DNA of 64,000 nucleotides from assembly GCA_029706075.1 (NCBI GenBank), contig JAINUG010000070.1, forward strand, positions 62,001 through 126,000, in the 5' to 3' direction. The notes under the pieces were generated by a model. That model saw only the letters and a list, made by a program, of their open reading frames with translations. It was not told the DNA's origin and searched no databases. The stretch's first letter is position 1. The number at the start of each line of letters is the position of its first letter. Positions 53,601-63,812 of the stretch are shown here, piece by piece. This DNA comes from Aldrovandia affinis. Its lineage: Eukaryota; Chordata; Actinopteri; Notacanthiformes; Halosauridae. The position numbers were made by a program, and so were the translations under genes.

Positions 53601-56600
53601 GGCTGGTCCCGTACGAGTGTGAGCTGCCTATCAGAGACGCAGTTCGAAAATCTGTCTGTGCCAGAACAGTCCTGGCCATTAGCCCTGATCAGAGGGCGCC
53701 ATTTGGCTGGCCACTCTGGGGGGGGTGAGCCAGTACGAGTTAGTCGAGGAGCGGAAGGGCGTCCCTGTAAAAGAGTAGGTGGGCAGGTTCCGTCTCGGAT
53801 CTGCCGGCCTTGGGAAATTGGCTCAATCCAGAGAACGGGCTGCGGACTTGTGGGGCAGGGTGAATTTAAATAAATAGAAGGTATAATTTGCAACCAAATT
53901 GGGAGAAAAACTGGAAAAATCTGAAACGAATTTATAGTAAAATAAATTCATAAATGTTTACATTGGTTAAAATGTGATTATAATATTTGCTGATATGACA
54001 AATGAATTTAATGAACATTTAATTAAATATGCTCAATGGGATGCACACCCCTTTTCAACAAAACCCCACCCCACGCATGTTTGGGGTCTGAATTGTCTGA
54101 ATTAGCAGACATCTCATTTAGTTCAATCTGGTAAAGGTTAAAGGTGCTCTATGCAACTTTTCATCCCAATGGCAGAGAAGTGGACAGTGGCATCCCCTGC
54201 TCACACTTTACCTTGGCTTGATTGACAGCAAGTTCTCACCCCCACACTTGTTGCATATCCTGGCTGCCTCTCATGGCAAGAATCGTAGCTGCTTTTGAGG
54301 TAATGCTTGCTGCACTTGTTACAGAAGCTGCACGACAGGTTATATCTGTTTTTCAATCAATAAAATGTTTTCCACTGAGGTAATTTGGTTCCCAGACCAG
54401 TTCTTTATAGCTAAATTAATGAGTTTGCTCTGGCTTGACTGGCTGGTGGTCACACCCTTGTAAAGCCACAGGTTACACATCCACAGCATAATTTTGTAGA
54501 AGCAATTTCAGGCAGAAGGGCAGGGTCTCGGCAGGTGTACACACTGTCACAGACTATCAACATATAAAAAGTAATTCTTTATCATGATTATTTAATGATA
54601 TTTTCATGGGGAATAGCTGCATATAGCAATATAGCACCGTTAAATTATACGGTAGAATTTCAATCCAGCATACTTTTTTTTTTTTTTAAATATTTATTTT
54701 GGGGATTTTAAAGTAATTTTACAAAATTGCAATTTACAATACAATTTATATACGTATATACAGTGCCGTGATAAAGTATTTGCCCCCCTCCTGATTTCCT
54801 CTATTTTTGCATATTTGTCGAACTGAATGGTTTCAGATCTTCATACAAAATGTAATATAAGACAAGGAGAACCCGAGTAAACACAAAATACAGTTTTTAA
54901 ATGATTATTTCATTTATTGAAGGAAAAAAGTTATCCAACAACCATATCACCCATGTGAAAAAGTAACTGCCCCCCTGAACTTAATAACTGGTTGTGCCAA
55001 CAACTGCAATCAAACGTTTGGGATAACTGGCAATGAGTCTTTTACATCGCTGTGGAAGAATTTTGGCCCACTCTTCTTTGCAGAATTGTTTTAATTCAGC
55101 CACATTGAAGGGTTTTCGAGCATGAACTGCCTGTTTAAGGTCATGCCACAGCATCTCAATCGGATTTAAGTCCAGGCTTTGACTAGGCCACTCCAAAACC
55201 TTCATTTTGTTTTTCTTGAGCCATTCAGAGGTGGACTTGCTGGTGTGTTTCGGATCATTGTCCTGCTGCATAACCCAAGTGCGCTTGAGCTTGAGGTCAC
55301 AAACTGATGGCCGGACATTCTCCTTCAGGATTTTCTGGTAGAGAGCAGAATTCATGGTTCCATCAATTACGGCAAGTCGTCCGGGTCCTGAAGCAGCAAA
55401 GCAGCCCCAGACCATCACACTACCACCTACATGTTTGACTGTTGGTATGATATTTTTATTATAGAATGCTGTGTTAGTTTTATGCCAGATGTAACGGGAC
55501 CCACACCTTCCAAAAACTTCCACTTTTGACTCGTCAGTCCGCAGAATATTTTCCCAAAAGTTTTGGGGGTCATCAAGATGGTTTTTTGGCAATTGTGAGA
55601 CGAGCCTTTGTGTTCTTTTTGGTCAGCAGTGGTTTTCGCCTTGGAACTCTCCCATTGATGCCATTTTTGCCCAGTCTCTTTCTTATTGTGGAATCATGAA
55701 CACTGACATTAACTGAGGCAACTGAGGCCTGCAGTTCTTTAGATGTTCGTCTGGGGTCTTTTGTGACCTCCTGGATGAGTCGTCGATGCGCTCTTAGAGT
55801 AATTTTGGTAGGCCGGCCACTCCTAGGAAGGTTCACCACTGTTCCAAATTTTCTGCATTTGTAGATAATGGCTCTCACCGTGGTTCGCTGGAGTCCCAAA
55901 GCCTTAGAAATAGCTTTGTAACCCTTTCCAGACTGATAGATGTCAATGACTTTGTTTCTCATCTGTTCTTGAATTTCTTTAGATCGCGGCATCATGTGCT
56001 ACTTTTTGAGATCTTTTAGCCTACTTCACTTTGTCAGACAGGTTCTATTTAAGTGATTTCTAGATTCAACAGGTCTGGCAGTAATCAGGCTTGGGTGCGG
56101 CTTGTGAAATTGAACTCAGCTTTAAAAAAAATGTGGTTAATCGGTTGATTTATTAAGGGGAGGCAATTACTTTTTCACATAGGGCAGGTAGGGTTGGATA
56201 GCTTTTTTCCCTTAATAAATGAAATCATCATTTTGTATTCACTCAGGTTATCTTTGTCTAATATTAAAATTTGTTTTGATGATCTGAAACATTTAAGTAT
56301 GACAAATATGCAAAAAAATAAGAAATCAGGAAGGGGGCAAATACTTTTTCACGGCACTGTATATATATATATGTATATATATATATATTTCCCCCCCCAA
56401 TAACCCCCCACCTTCCCACCCACATCCATCCCACTCACCCCATTACAAAAAGAAAAAAAAAATACATAAATAATACAAGTTAAATAGAATAATAACCACA
56501 GCAACAGTACAAGAAGCAATACTAGTTAAGCAAAATGATATAAACAAATAATAATAATAATAATGAGTAATAATAAATAAAGAACAACAACACATTCAAC

Positions 56601-59600
56601 CCAAAAGAAAAGGAAAAATAAAATAATAAAACACAGTGGACGCCAGTACCCTATTCCAGACAATCAATGAAAGGTTGCAACATAATGTAGAAATTGTCAG
56701 TGTGACCCTGTACAGAAAATCTAATTTTTTTAGATAGAAAGTTCAGTACACCTCTTATCCAGTAAATATGGGAGGGCGGGGCAGTAAGCTTCCAATTGAA
56801 AAGAATAAGTCGCCTAGCAATAAGAGTAGCAAAGGTGAATATTTTTGCCTGCCGAGCAGTGACTTGGATCGTCTTAGGTGACAGAGCAAACAGGGCAACC
56901 AAAGGGCAGGGTTCGATGCACCTACCTAGAGTCTTGGAGAATGTGTCAAAAATTGATTCCCAAAAGGGGGCAAGACCAGGGCAATACCAGAACATGTGGA
57001 TTAGCAAGGCAGGAGCCCGATGACACCAGTCAAACAAATTTTGTTTTCGACTAATAAACGCAGTGAAGAAACTTCAACTGAATCAGACCATGATGAGCAC
57101 AGATAGAAGAGGAGTGAACGCTAGAAAGGGCCTGTTCCCACTCTTCATCAAGGGAATCATACTTAGGATCCCTCTCCCACTGTTGCTTAACTAAAGATAG
57201 AGAGGAGGGGCTCAAGGAAGATAAACAACTATAGATTGAGGAAATTGTGCCTTTATTACTTATATCTATTTCAAGAATAGTAACTACTGAGGTTTTTCGA
57301 GGGAGTTGATGGAAATGTGGATACATATTTCTAACAAAGAAAGCTGCAAATGTCTAAAGAAATGCGACCGTGAGGAGCGGCTGCCAGGCGCCCGGAGGAG
57401 GCGGAGCGGAGGGGTCTGGGAGGGGTGTAGGGAGTGATGAGTGACTGGAGGTAAGGGGGAGCAGTACCTCTGGCTTGTGAATTATTATTTTTTAAATATT
57501 TTTTAGTATATTGAAAAGCAAGCACCAGTGATTTTAATCTGATGCGTGCTGCGATGGGGAGCCAGTGCAGAGAGGGAGCCATCTGGGTGTGCGTGGGTGA
57601 ACTTCGTCTGCTTGAATACCAGACGAGCGGCAGCGTTCTGGACTAGTTGCAGTGGCTTGATGGCACAGGCCGGAAGGCCTGCCAGCAAGGAATTGCAGTA
57701 GTCCAGACGTGAGATCACCAGGGCCTGGACCAGGAGTTGAGTGGCCTCTTGGGTGAGGAACGGTCGGATCCTCTGGATGTTGTGGAGGGAGAATCGGCAG
57801 GTCCGAGTGATCGCTGCAATATGGCTTGAGAAGCACAGCTAGTTGTCCAGGGTTACCCCAAGACTCCTGGCAGACTGGGACGGAGACACTATGGAGCCTT
57901 CCACGGTGATTGATGCATCAATCATCAGGGAGCCCTTCGCTGGGAGGAAGAGCAGCTCTGTCTTAATGTTATATAATGCCTTTGTCAGACCCCACTTAGA
58001 ATACTGTGTGCAGTTCTGGGCACCGCACTACAAGAAAGATATAGAAGCTCTTGAAAAAGTCCAAAGAAGGGCAACTAAACTGATACCTGGTATGAAAGGT
58101 AAAAGTTATGATGATAGACTTAAGGCACTCAATCTATTTAAACTTAGGAAACGGAGACTTAGGGGGGATTTGATTGAGGTTTTTAAATTCCTAAAAGGGA
58201 TTAACAAAGTAAAATACCAAAGATTTTTTAAAGATAAGTGGGGTCACAGCAGAACAAGAGGCCACAGGTGGAAATTAGTTAGAATTCCGCACAGATATTA
58301 GGACGTTTTTCTTTACACAGAGAGTTGTCAATGCCTGGAACAGCTTGCCAGGTTGGGTAGTAGAGGCAGAAACGCTTGGGCTATTCAAGTCCAGGCTAGA
58401 TGCAGTACTAGATACTCTTTAGATTAGGACATGATGAGCCTAGATGGGCCGAACGGCCCGTTCTCATCATTATGTATTCTTATTCTTATGTTCTTATAAG
58501 TTGAAAGCCCCGTCCACTAGAGAAGGAGCAAATAAGTGCAAAATGGGAGTGGGACCAGTAGAGAATGCTATGTATGTTTGCAGCCCAATGGTATGTTAAG
58601 AAATTGGGTAGTGCAAGGCCCCCAGAGGATTTTGGTCTTTGAAGGAGAGATTTAAGAATTCGGGAGGGTCCTTTGTTCCAAATAAAGTTTTTTTTAGCCT
58701 GGTCTAAAGTACAAAAAATTACTTGGGGGTAAAAATTGGGATACTTTGAAACAGATATAGGAACTTAGGCAATACATTCATCTTTATAGTGTTAACTCGA
58801 CCAGCAAGCGAAAGGGGCAGAGTAGACCATCGAGAAAAGTCCTGTTTGATGTGTTCGCATAACGGAGTAAAATTTGCTTTCAAAAGATCTGAGTGTTTTG
58901 GCGTGTGATAGTTATTTCAAGATATTTAAACTTGGTATTTGCTAGTCGAAATGAAGATGCATATGAAGGAAGAACCCAAGCTGCTGAGCCCAGCCGGAAT
59001 AACTCTTATTCAGGTTTAATTTGTACCCAGAAAACGGTCTAAACTGGTCAATGGTGTTTAGGGCCTGTGACAGGGACGAATCTGTGTCTGAAATGAAAAT
59101 CAGCACATCATCTGCATACAAAAACATTTTCTGCTCCCTCCCACCTCTAGAAATGCCATGGACAAAACGACTGGCGCGTAAGGAAGTCACAAGAGGTTCC
59201 TCTGCCAGAGCAAAAAGTAGGGGTGAGAGAGGACAACCCTGTCTGGTACCTCGGTGCAGTGGGAAAAAACTGGAGCAGATATTATTGGTCTGTACTGAAG
59301 CCATTGGGGAGGAATATAAAAAATGTAATCCAAGAAATAAAATTTTCTCAGATTCTGAGTGGACCTGTGCCTCAGTTGATATTGCTAATAGTTTACACGG
59401 CTTATCTCCATATTCAAATAAGTTGTCATGCAACCTAAGTAGCAATTGTTCAGCATGACCAGTGGATAGAAGATTAAATTCTATCCGCAGAGTCAATCTT
59501 TCTTTAAAAAGTAAGTAAAAAAGTAAAAAATTCGAAAACTCTTCATCAAGTTTTAGAATTGTATTAGGCAATTCCAAGAGCCTGCTCCACAAGAGGAGTG

Positions 59601-62600
59601 TGAAATGATTTGCCCACATATGCAGGCTTTAAGGGACTCCCAAGTAGTATATTTCTCAGGGAGAACTAACTCTAAAATGAATGGGGCATTGTCGCTGATC
59701 ACGATGCTACTGTACAAACAAGACTTGACCATGGGCAGCAGTTTTTTATCAATAAAAAAAATGATGAGTCGCTATGGTGGCCTGAAGAGATGCCACTGAT
59801 GACCGCAGCTCGGCCAAAAATTCTGCTCGCAGTGCCGAAATGTGGTTTCTTTTGGACTATGTTTCGACTTGGATGCCTTTGACATAGTGAGTATTCAGAA
59901 CAAAAACCACACACGTAATTGTGCTGCATAAGTCGACAACAATCATCTGCATAAACGTTGAGAAATACTATATATCTCACGGAGAGACTGCGGCTAGTGT
60001 CCTACTCTTTCTAGTGCATACCGGAAGTCCCTCTTTACATAAGAATGTACATTTTATTTAAATGTATTTACATAAATTTATTCACATTTACATATTTGCA
60101 TTTATTTACATAAATTGTCAAATGTAAAAAAAAAAAAAATGTCATAAAATCATAACCTTTATCATTAGGAATTCATTAGCAGAAACCCTTGAACTGTTTT
60201 TTAGTATCATACTAAGGGAGACGGTGAGAATTGGTGGCACCGAAAAATGCATTGCATCAACAAATACAAGATAATAAGATAGGTTGTGCAAGCAGTTGTT
60301 TAAAGGGAATTTGTAAAGCATCCTGATTGGCTAGTCTACCATCTGACCTTTTTTATACCTTTAGCTCATTACAGAAGGATTACCAGTCCACTGGTTCCTT
60401 GCGCAATATGTTTTAATTCACATTTTTCATATTCAACATTTAAAAAGTGCCCATATCAACTGCATGTTAATCTTTAACAAGGGACAATTATTCAGCAGTA
60501 GAACGTCCGATGCTGCCCACTGCGACCGGGGTTTGATTCCACCAGGTCGCACCAGTTTCAGCTCTGGCTGGGAGTACCACTAGGGGTCGGCAATTGGCTG
60601 TCTGCCCCAGGGAGGGGGGAGGGATAAAATGCAGAATGAGCTTGCTGCATATATGAGTGGTCCTGTGTGTTATGGTGACAGGCTTCAGTGGGTGCCGGCT
60701 CAGAGGAGGTGGTGCAGCGATCACTACCGGTCTCGGGACTACGACAGCTCATACAAGTTCTCAAATGAGGGAGGGGATAATTGACATGAAAAAGAGAAGG
60801 TATAATTGGATACTAAAATGGGAATAAAACAGCAAAAGGCCCATTATGTGTGTAAATAATGAAATGTAAATAATATAGTATTTATCATATAAAATAATAT
60901 TCTGAATGCATATACTGTACCTGTATCATTTATTTATTCATGCAAGATGTTTTCATATGTATGAAGATATTCCCCAAAACTTTGATTGGGGAGACTTTAT
61001 CACCTCCCAGCTTGCTCACCACTCTTACCTACCCGTTCAGAATCTGTAGGCAGCAGCCAGTACTCTTCACTTTCAAAATGGTCTCACCTGTAAGTTGCTC
61101 TTCACTTCTTGGTTTGTGATACCCAGATAATACTGGCAAGCACCTGTGTTGCAAAAGCAACCAGTGCGCATCTGGATATTGAAAAGACTACCCATTTTGT
61201 CCACCTAGATGGAAACAAAACATTTATATTCATCACACTTGAATTGATATTGCACTATTGTGTGTGTATAATGTATGCTTAATATAAAATATTATACATA
61301 TACACATTCCACCACCATTATTAACCAAATAATATTGTTTCATCTAATATGGACTGCTCACCTTTTTGTATGGTTTACAGTAGACTCTTTTTGTTCTTTT
61401 TACTCACACCCTTCATAAATATGAACAAAAGTGATTGTATAAAATAAACTATATAACTAATGAGCTTTATTTTATGGTCAAATTCTGAAAATTATATTCT
61501 TTAATAATATTTTTTCCCCCAAAAAATCAAGAATCACAAATATTCACACTGCTGCTGTCAGTACTTTGTGGTTCCTCCCTTGGCTATTATAACAAAAATT
61601 CTGATTAATTGTATTAGTATTGTATGTATTAGTATAGGTGTGGAATTTTATGTTTTTTTACATATATTATTTATATAGTTTATTTTATACAATCTATTTT
61701 GTTCATCTTTATCATGGGTGTGAATGTGTGAGTCTAGAGTATATGCTTAATATAGCAACTAAATGAGCAATAGAGCAAATATTTGTCAGTATACAGTATA
61801 ACCATGTACTGTATAATATGACAAATAGAGTGACATTTCTGTAGAAATTACAAAATAATTGAAATAGAGTTAAGAATTAAAGAACAATGATTCCCCTTAA
61901 ATAGGAAGGAGATTCGCTGAAAAACAGCTATAAAATTAGGTTTATCAAAAACCTTATTCTGACAGATTTGTAAAGAGCTATAAGGTGAACTTTTGAAAAA
62001 TGCGAAACCTTATAACAAACCACAATGATAAGGTCTAAACATTTATGCAATGACACTTGGAATGACCATATTGGATTTTCTACAATTTCAGATTTTAAAA
62101 AATACTTCAACAACATCAGCTAATCAGTTAATTGTATAAACATCTTACAATATTACATTTCAATAATTTATTGTATGGATGCTCTAATATAAACATTGTT
62201 TACAAACATTGCTATGTGAAATAAGGGTTTCCACCAACCAATTTATTGGCATTTGTGCATAATATGTGGTGAAAGGTGATAAACATTGGCTTCACAATGC
62301 ATCTCTAAATTTCATGACAATACATGAGAGACATGAGACATTTTTTTCTTAGAGGTGTGAGATTCAGGATTACTGCCAAAATGTTGCAAATACATATAAC
62401 ACAATTTGCAAATGCAGCAAATACAATAACACAATTTGTGATTAATGGAGAAAAAAAAATCATGGAATGGTGATGCAATTTTCATCTAGACTTCGGCGAG
62501 TATACCTGGGAGTACCCCACAAAGTTTCCATGGCTGTCCAGCAGATTGAAGTTAAGAATGGCACCCTGCATACTGGGGTCTTCATATTCTGTATCACAGT

Positions 62601-62705
62601 AGATCTGAGCCAATGGATTCCCATTGCTATGGTGAAGGCTGGCTAGTAGGACGTAGGTATAGCGTGCAAGACCAAAGGTATGCAGTTGAATCCTCTCCAT
62701 GCTTC
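37596..62705 (-). CDS. mocos: Molybdenum cofactor sulfurase, 3' ten coding exons (MOSC half complete, 5' exons outside window)
   Basis: Seen: exons 62705-62506, 61204-61088, 53330-52938, 47842-47680, 43730-43643, 42764-42640, 39271-39175, 38746-38608, 38534-38430 and 37715-37596 join in one open frame (about 515 codons), all GT-AG and phase-consistent. Known: MOCOS is a cytosolic two-domain enzyme. The NifS-like PLP domain takes sulfur from L-cysteine onto a cysteine persulfide, and the MOSC domain presents Moco, producing the sulfido-Moco needed by xanthine dehydrogenase and aldehyde oxidase. The [10 protein letters not shown] motif carries the persulfide cysteine. The stretch from [12 protein letters not shown] to [12 protein letters not shown] ends the PLP domain. 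[15 protein letters not shown] opens the MOSC part, and GRCQMI lies near its end. The PLP lysine exon is upstream of the window. No frameshift or stop was seen, so the gene looks functional. Introns of up to 8 kb are filled with transposable elements. Confidence 0.95.
38430..38534 (-). CDS. mocos: mocos exon with GRCQMI motif
   Basis: A 35-codon phase-0 exon between acceptor CCTTTCAG and donor GTCAGTGG. Encodes [15 protein letters not shown] and an S/Q-rich stretch ending RNGK. CxRCQMI is a hallmark of the MOCOS/MARC-type MOSC C-terminus. Confidence 0.9.
38608..38746 (-). CDS. mocos: mocos exon (MOSC core)
   Basis: Acceptor GGGAAACAG, chosen because it gives the R/K codons in phase. Encodes [20 protein letters not shown] and IGNTLFQ, the RFRANI block of MOSC domains. 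Donor GTGAGATG, phase 0. Confidence 0.92.
39175..39271 (-). CDS. mocos: mocos exon (MOSC region)
   Basis: Acceptor CATTTCCAG, then [20 protein letters not shown], matching the [12 protein letters not shown] block of MOCOS. Donor GTAAGATAG leaves two bases. Confidence 0.93.
39519..40061 (-). mobile_element. Solo LTR with GTTAA target duplication
   Basis: Read on the minus strand it begins TGTAACATCGCAGCCCCG and ends CTACACCATAACA. GTTAA flanks both sides (39514-39518, 40062-40066). The 543 bp includes a TATTTAAG box and ATTAAA on the minus strand, which sets the strand. Confidence 0.8.
40423..40775 (+). repeat. tRNA-derived SINE nested in Tc1
   Basis: GCCTCACGCGTGCTCCAGTG head, B box GGTTCGATTCC, CCCAGGGAGGGGGGAAGGAA body and GGCTACTAAATTGGGAGAAA tail. 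Confidence 0.82.
40801..41765 (-). pseudogene. Tc1-like transposase, broken
   Basis: The N-terminal piece reads [18 protein letters not shown] and [13 protein letters not shown] (helix-turn-helix), then an (AAT)n insertion read as poly-Ile. Next come [16 protein letters not shown], then [19 protein letters not shown], a damaged second catalytic block and [15 protein letters not shown]. Frame changes and a missing first-Asp segment make it non-functional. Confidence 0.75.
41571..41605 (+). repeat. (AAT)n microsatellite
   Basis: About ten ATA/AAT units within the Tc1 transposase region. Confidence 0.85.
42640..42764 (-). CDS. mocos: mocos exon (MOSC region)
   Basis: Acceptor CTTTCAAG, then [20 protein letters not shown] and PCRLIRQS, matching the vertebrate segment around YDCGEKISSWLS. 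Donor GTCAGCAG was chosen over a second GT 9 bases downstream because only the first keeps the phase of the following exon. Confidence 0.9.
43643..43730 (-). CDS. mocos: mocos exon (MOSC region)
   Basis: Acceptor TTTTTTAG; GA completes the Gly codon, then [16 protein letters not shown] and CQSKVCGD. Ends with AG before donor GTGAGTTG. Phase is consistent with both neighbours. Confidence 0.9.
44862..47186 (+). mobile_element. CR1-like LINE, longest copy (endonuclease to 3' end)
   Basis: Endonuclease text from about 44880 ([33 protein letters not shown], then [12 protein letters not shown] and [11 protein letters not shown]). RT text [38 protein letters not shown] and [10 protein letters not shown], then the C-terminal block and the same 3' end as the other copies. 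The segment between endonuclease and RT is shortened and interrupted by a short repeat at 45840-45915. Several stops and frameshifts (45056, 45290, 45668) kill it. Confidence 0.88.
45840..45915 (+). repeat. Short repeat GTCGCTCTGGATAAGAGC with (TGTAA)n tail
   Basis: TCGCTCTGGATAAGAGCGTC, GCCAAATGCC, then repeated TGTAATG. Inserted in the CR1-like LINE. Confidence 0.75.
47380..47600 (+). mobile_element. LTR-like fragment
   Basis: GGTCTGGAC...CCGGTGAGACTTTGTAAC followed by CAATAAACAATAG resembles the R/U5-like part of the solo LTR at 50915 (GGTCTGGAACC...CCGGTGAGACCTTGCAAC, then AATAAA). Borders are not clear. Confidence 0.4.
47680..47842 (-). CDS. mocos: mocos exon (MOSC N-terminal barrel)
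   Basis: Acceptor TTTTGTAG, then [20 protein letters not shown] and the conserved [13 protein letters not shown]. Donor GTCAGATAC leaves one G that is completed by the next exon. Confidence 0.94.
49168..49940. mobile_element. Inner MITE (CCGTATTGACCCGAATATAA ends)
   Basis: Inverted ends CCGTATTGACCCGAATATAA, TA on both sides, subterminal AAGACG/CGTCTTATA units. It is inserted inside the outer MITE and shares its first seven end bases. Confidence 0.82.
49412..49709 (+). mobile_element. Solo LTR nested in MITE
   Basis: TGTAACGATTC to CTCCTGACA, 298 bp, with the 5 bp duplication ATTGC (49407-49411, 49710-49714) and AATAAA at 49630. Confidence 0.82.
50222..50412 (+). mobile_element. Tc1 end fragment
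   Basis: Right-hand end of the Tc1 family at 29510 and 51999 (GTAGGAAACTACTCACTGCC to GACGGGTAG). Confidence 0.75.
50915..51578 (+). mobile_element. Solo LTR with CTCCC target duplication
   Basis: Starts TGTTACGTCCC, ends ATCCGTAACA, flanked by CTCCC (50910-50914, 51579-51583). A TATATATAG box lies at 51156 and AATAAA in the distal part (51438). Inserted in the LINE 3' UTR. Confidence 0.85.
51999..52862 (+). mobile_element. Tc1-like transposon, both ends present, short
   Basis: Inverted ends CACTACCAGTCAAATGTTTT and, inverted, CACTACCGGTCAAAAGTTTT, TA on both sides (51997-51998, 52863-52864). 864 bp. Forward frames hold transposase scraps ([20 protein letters not shown]). The catalytic centre is deleted. 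Confidence 0.85.
52938..53330 (-). CDS. mocos: mocos large linker exon (end of PLP domain, start of MOSC domain)
   Basis: A 131-codon phase-0 exon between acceptor TCTCCAG and donor GTTTGTG. It starts [20 protein letters not shown], passes through a poorly conserved Pro/Ser-rich linker, and ends with [15 protein letters not shown], the first strands of the MOSC N-terminal barrel. Confidence 0.94.
53561..53925 (+). repeat. SINE-like repeat with shared tail
   Basis: A body unlike the 27988 SINE (GCGAATAGTGTAGCAGTG..., GCCATTTGGCTGGCC) but with the same tail (GCAACCAAATTGGGAGAAAA then ACTGG). Possibly a related SINE family using the same LINE machinery. Confidence 0.6.
53926..54760. other. mocos intron segment, nothing recognised
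   Basis: No repeat ends or protein motifs; a T15 run lies at 54674-54688. Confidence 0.45.
54761..56359 (-). mobile_element. Tc1-like transposon, full length, nearly intact
   Basis: Inverted ends CAGTGCCGTGATAAAGTATT and, inverted, CAGTGCCGTGAAAAAGTATT, TA duplication at both sides, 1599 bp, the normal Tc1 length. The transposase on the minus strand needs only one base to be continuous. Confidence 0.93.
54981..55995 (-). pseudogene. Tc1-type DD34E transposase with one frameshift
   Basis: 55995-55573 encodes [20 protein letters not shown], two helix-turn-helix units and the GRPTK hook. 55592-54981 encodes [17 protein letters not shown] (first Asp), [27 protein letters not shown] (second Asp) and [13 protein letters not shown] (Glu). 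The frames overlap at an A run near 55581, where one extra A breaks the protein. All catalytic residues remain. About 338 residues in total, the normal family length. Confidence 0.9.
56361..56390 (+). repeat. (AT)n microsatellite
   Basis: TA/AT tract beside the Tc1 right end. Confidence 0.8.
57345..57840 (-). mobile_element. L2-like LINE C-terminal fragment
   Basis: Minus-strand frames [33 protein letters not shown], and [20 protein letters not shown] then PPRPLRSA: the LDYCN...LHWLP block of L2/Rex LINEs. Inserted in the L1. Confidence 0.75.
57962..58499 (+). mobile_element. CR1-like LINE 3' fragment, copy 4
   Basis: [53 protein letters not shown] and the ATTATGTATTCTTAT 3' end. 5'-truncated, inserted between the two L1 halves. 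Confidence 0.85.
60490..60835 (+). repeat. tRNA-derived SINE
   Basis: B-box-like GGGTTTGATTCCACC, GGGAGTACCACTAGGGG and CCCCAGGGAGGGGGGAGGGA body, GTATAATTGGATACTAAAAT tail. Confidence 0.75.
61088..61204 (-). CDS. mocos: mocos exon with persulfide cysteine motif
   Basis: A 39-codon phase-0 exon between acceptor CCATCTAG and donor GTGAGACC. It encodes [20 protein letters not shown] and then [19 protein letters not shown] contains the conserved cysteine that carries sulfur in eukaryotic Moco sulfurases. Confidence 0.95.
61205..62505. other. mocos intron segment, nothing recognised
   Basis: AT-rich, unique-looking sequence between two mocos exons. Confidence 0.5.
62506..62705 (-). CDS. mocos: mocos exon (C-terminal part of PLP domain)
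   Basis: Acceptor TTCCTTAG, then a split Gly/Ser region and [17 protein letters not shown]..., ending FVGYSQ before donor GTATAC. It matches the vertebrate MOCOS segment starting MENIKQHTF. This is the most 5' mocos exon in the window. No further exon was recognised from 62706 to 64000. Confidence 0.92.
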
Positions 62706-62849
62706 CTAAGGAAGAAATTATGAAACAGCATGGCTGTTATTTCAACATGCAGGCCTAGACGTAGAGCTGACATTTCAACATGTAGGCCTAGACTAGGACA
62801 TGCTGGATCTGGATCTGGATTTTCATAACATTTGGGTGGAAAAAGTTGT

Positions 62850-63120
62850 TAAAAATATTTCTCCCAATTTGGTAGCCAATCATACCCTCTTCTAATTCGA
62901 CTATCCCCCCTTCATACTACGAGCTCTGGGACCGGCAATGAACAAGACGCCAAATCATCTCTGAGATGGAACTGGCCAAGCCGTTGACCGTAACTCGAAC
63001 ACACACAAAGCATGAACTCATGTTGCCTCTGAACCCAGCCAGGCTCAAACCCAGGCTGCGGAGGGAAACTTGCACTTAGAACAAGTGCCTTTACTGGTTG
63101 TGCCAAGCTGGGGCCCCTGG
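62850..63120 (-). repeat. tRNA-derived SINE, inverted and diverged
   Basis: Left side CTCCCAATTTGGTAGCCAAT (inverted tail), right side with a tRNA-like remnant AACCCAGGCTGCGGAGG. Confidence 0.65.
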
Positions 63121-63164
63121 TGCCATGGTATTTTAACAGATTTAAGGGGTCTGAAGAGTCTGCC

Positions 63165-63232
63165 ACCAATTACATTACATTACATTACATTACAGGCATT
63201 TAGCAGACGCTCTTATCCAGAGCGACTTAGTT
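63165..63232 (-). repeat. (TTACA)n plus GCTCTTATCCAGAGCGACTT repeat
   Basis: Six or so TTACA units, then GGCATTTAGCAGACGC and GCTCTTATCCAGAGCGACTT. Inverted relative to the copy at 45840. Confidence 0.8.
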
Positions 63233-63812
63233 TACATTTCTTTACAATCCATGTATACAGCTGGATATTAACTGAAGCAATAACCTGGTCTTGGTTTTGA
63301 GATGTATAAGTAGCTTGTGAAATTCAAATTGTCGCCCCTTACTTGTAGGTGTACTTATGACAGAAATGTGTATCACTCAATAATGGCAGTTATTTGAATT
63401 GTGAAGGGGTTGATTCTATCAAGATTGATGGTGATGCAAAATGCTGGATATCTCATGTTTGCCAATTAGCCCCGGTCTTCATTCTCACCAACTCTTTTTT
63501 GTACAGAATTTCCCAAGTGACCAAAACCCGAATTGATCATAATCACAATCTGTTGAGAAGAGTGAGTAGATGGTAGATGATGTGACACACAACTTATTGG
63601 CTGTCAGTGGCACGATGTGTTATTAAACAAACGTTGGAAATGATGACTTTCAGATGTCTGGACAGTTAGAATACTAACATTACCACCCTCACTTTAAGAA
63701 CAGCTGCATATGTGCCAGTGAGGATAAAATATTTTGAAGGACATTACCGAATTAAAAACACATCCAAAAACATTTACAAGACTGTGGGATGGCTGAATTC
63801 TGACGACAGTGA

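Larger units (their letters stand above)
56641..59800 (-). mobile_element. L1-type LINE, ORF2 3' part, split by LINE insertions
   Basis: On the minus strand, 59800-58500 carries the end of the endonuclease ([16 protein letters not shown]), linker ([12 protein letters not shown]), RT ([37 protein letters not shown]) and thumb region. 57335-56651 carries the C-terminal part ([36 protein letters not shown]). The LYADD box and [16 protein letters not shown] are L1-type. RT motifs upstream of RGTRQG are deleted and frames are broken. It is interrupted at 57336-58499. Confidence 0.85.

Noticed and set aside
54981..55592. Domesticated transposase gene
   Set aside because: Complete transposon ends and TA flanks surround it, so it is an ordinary Tc1 copy.
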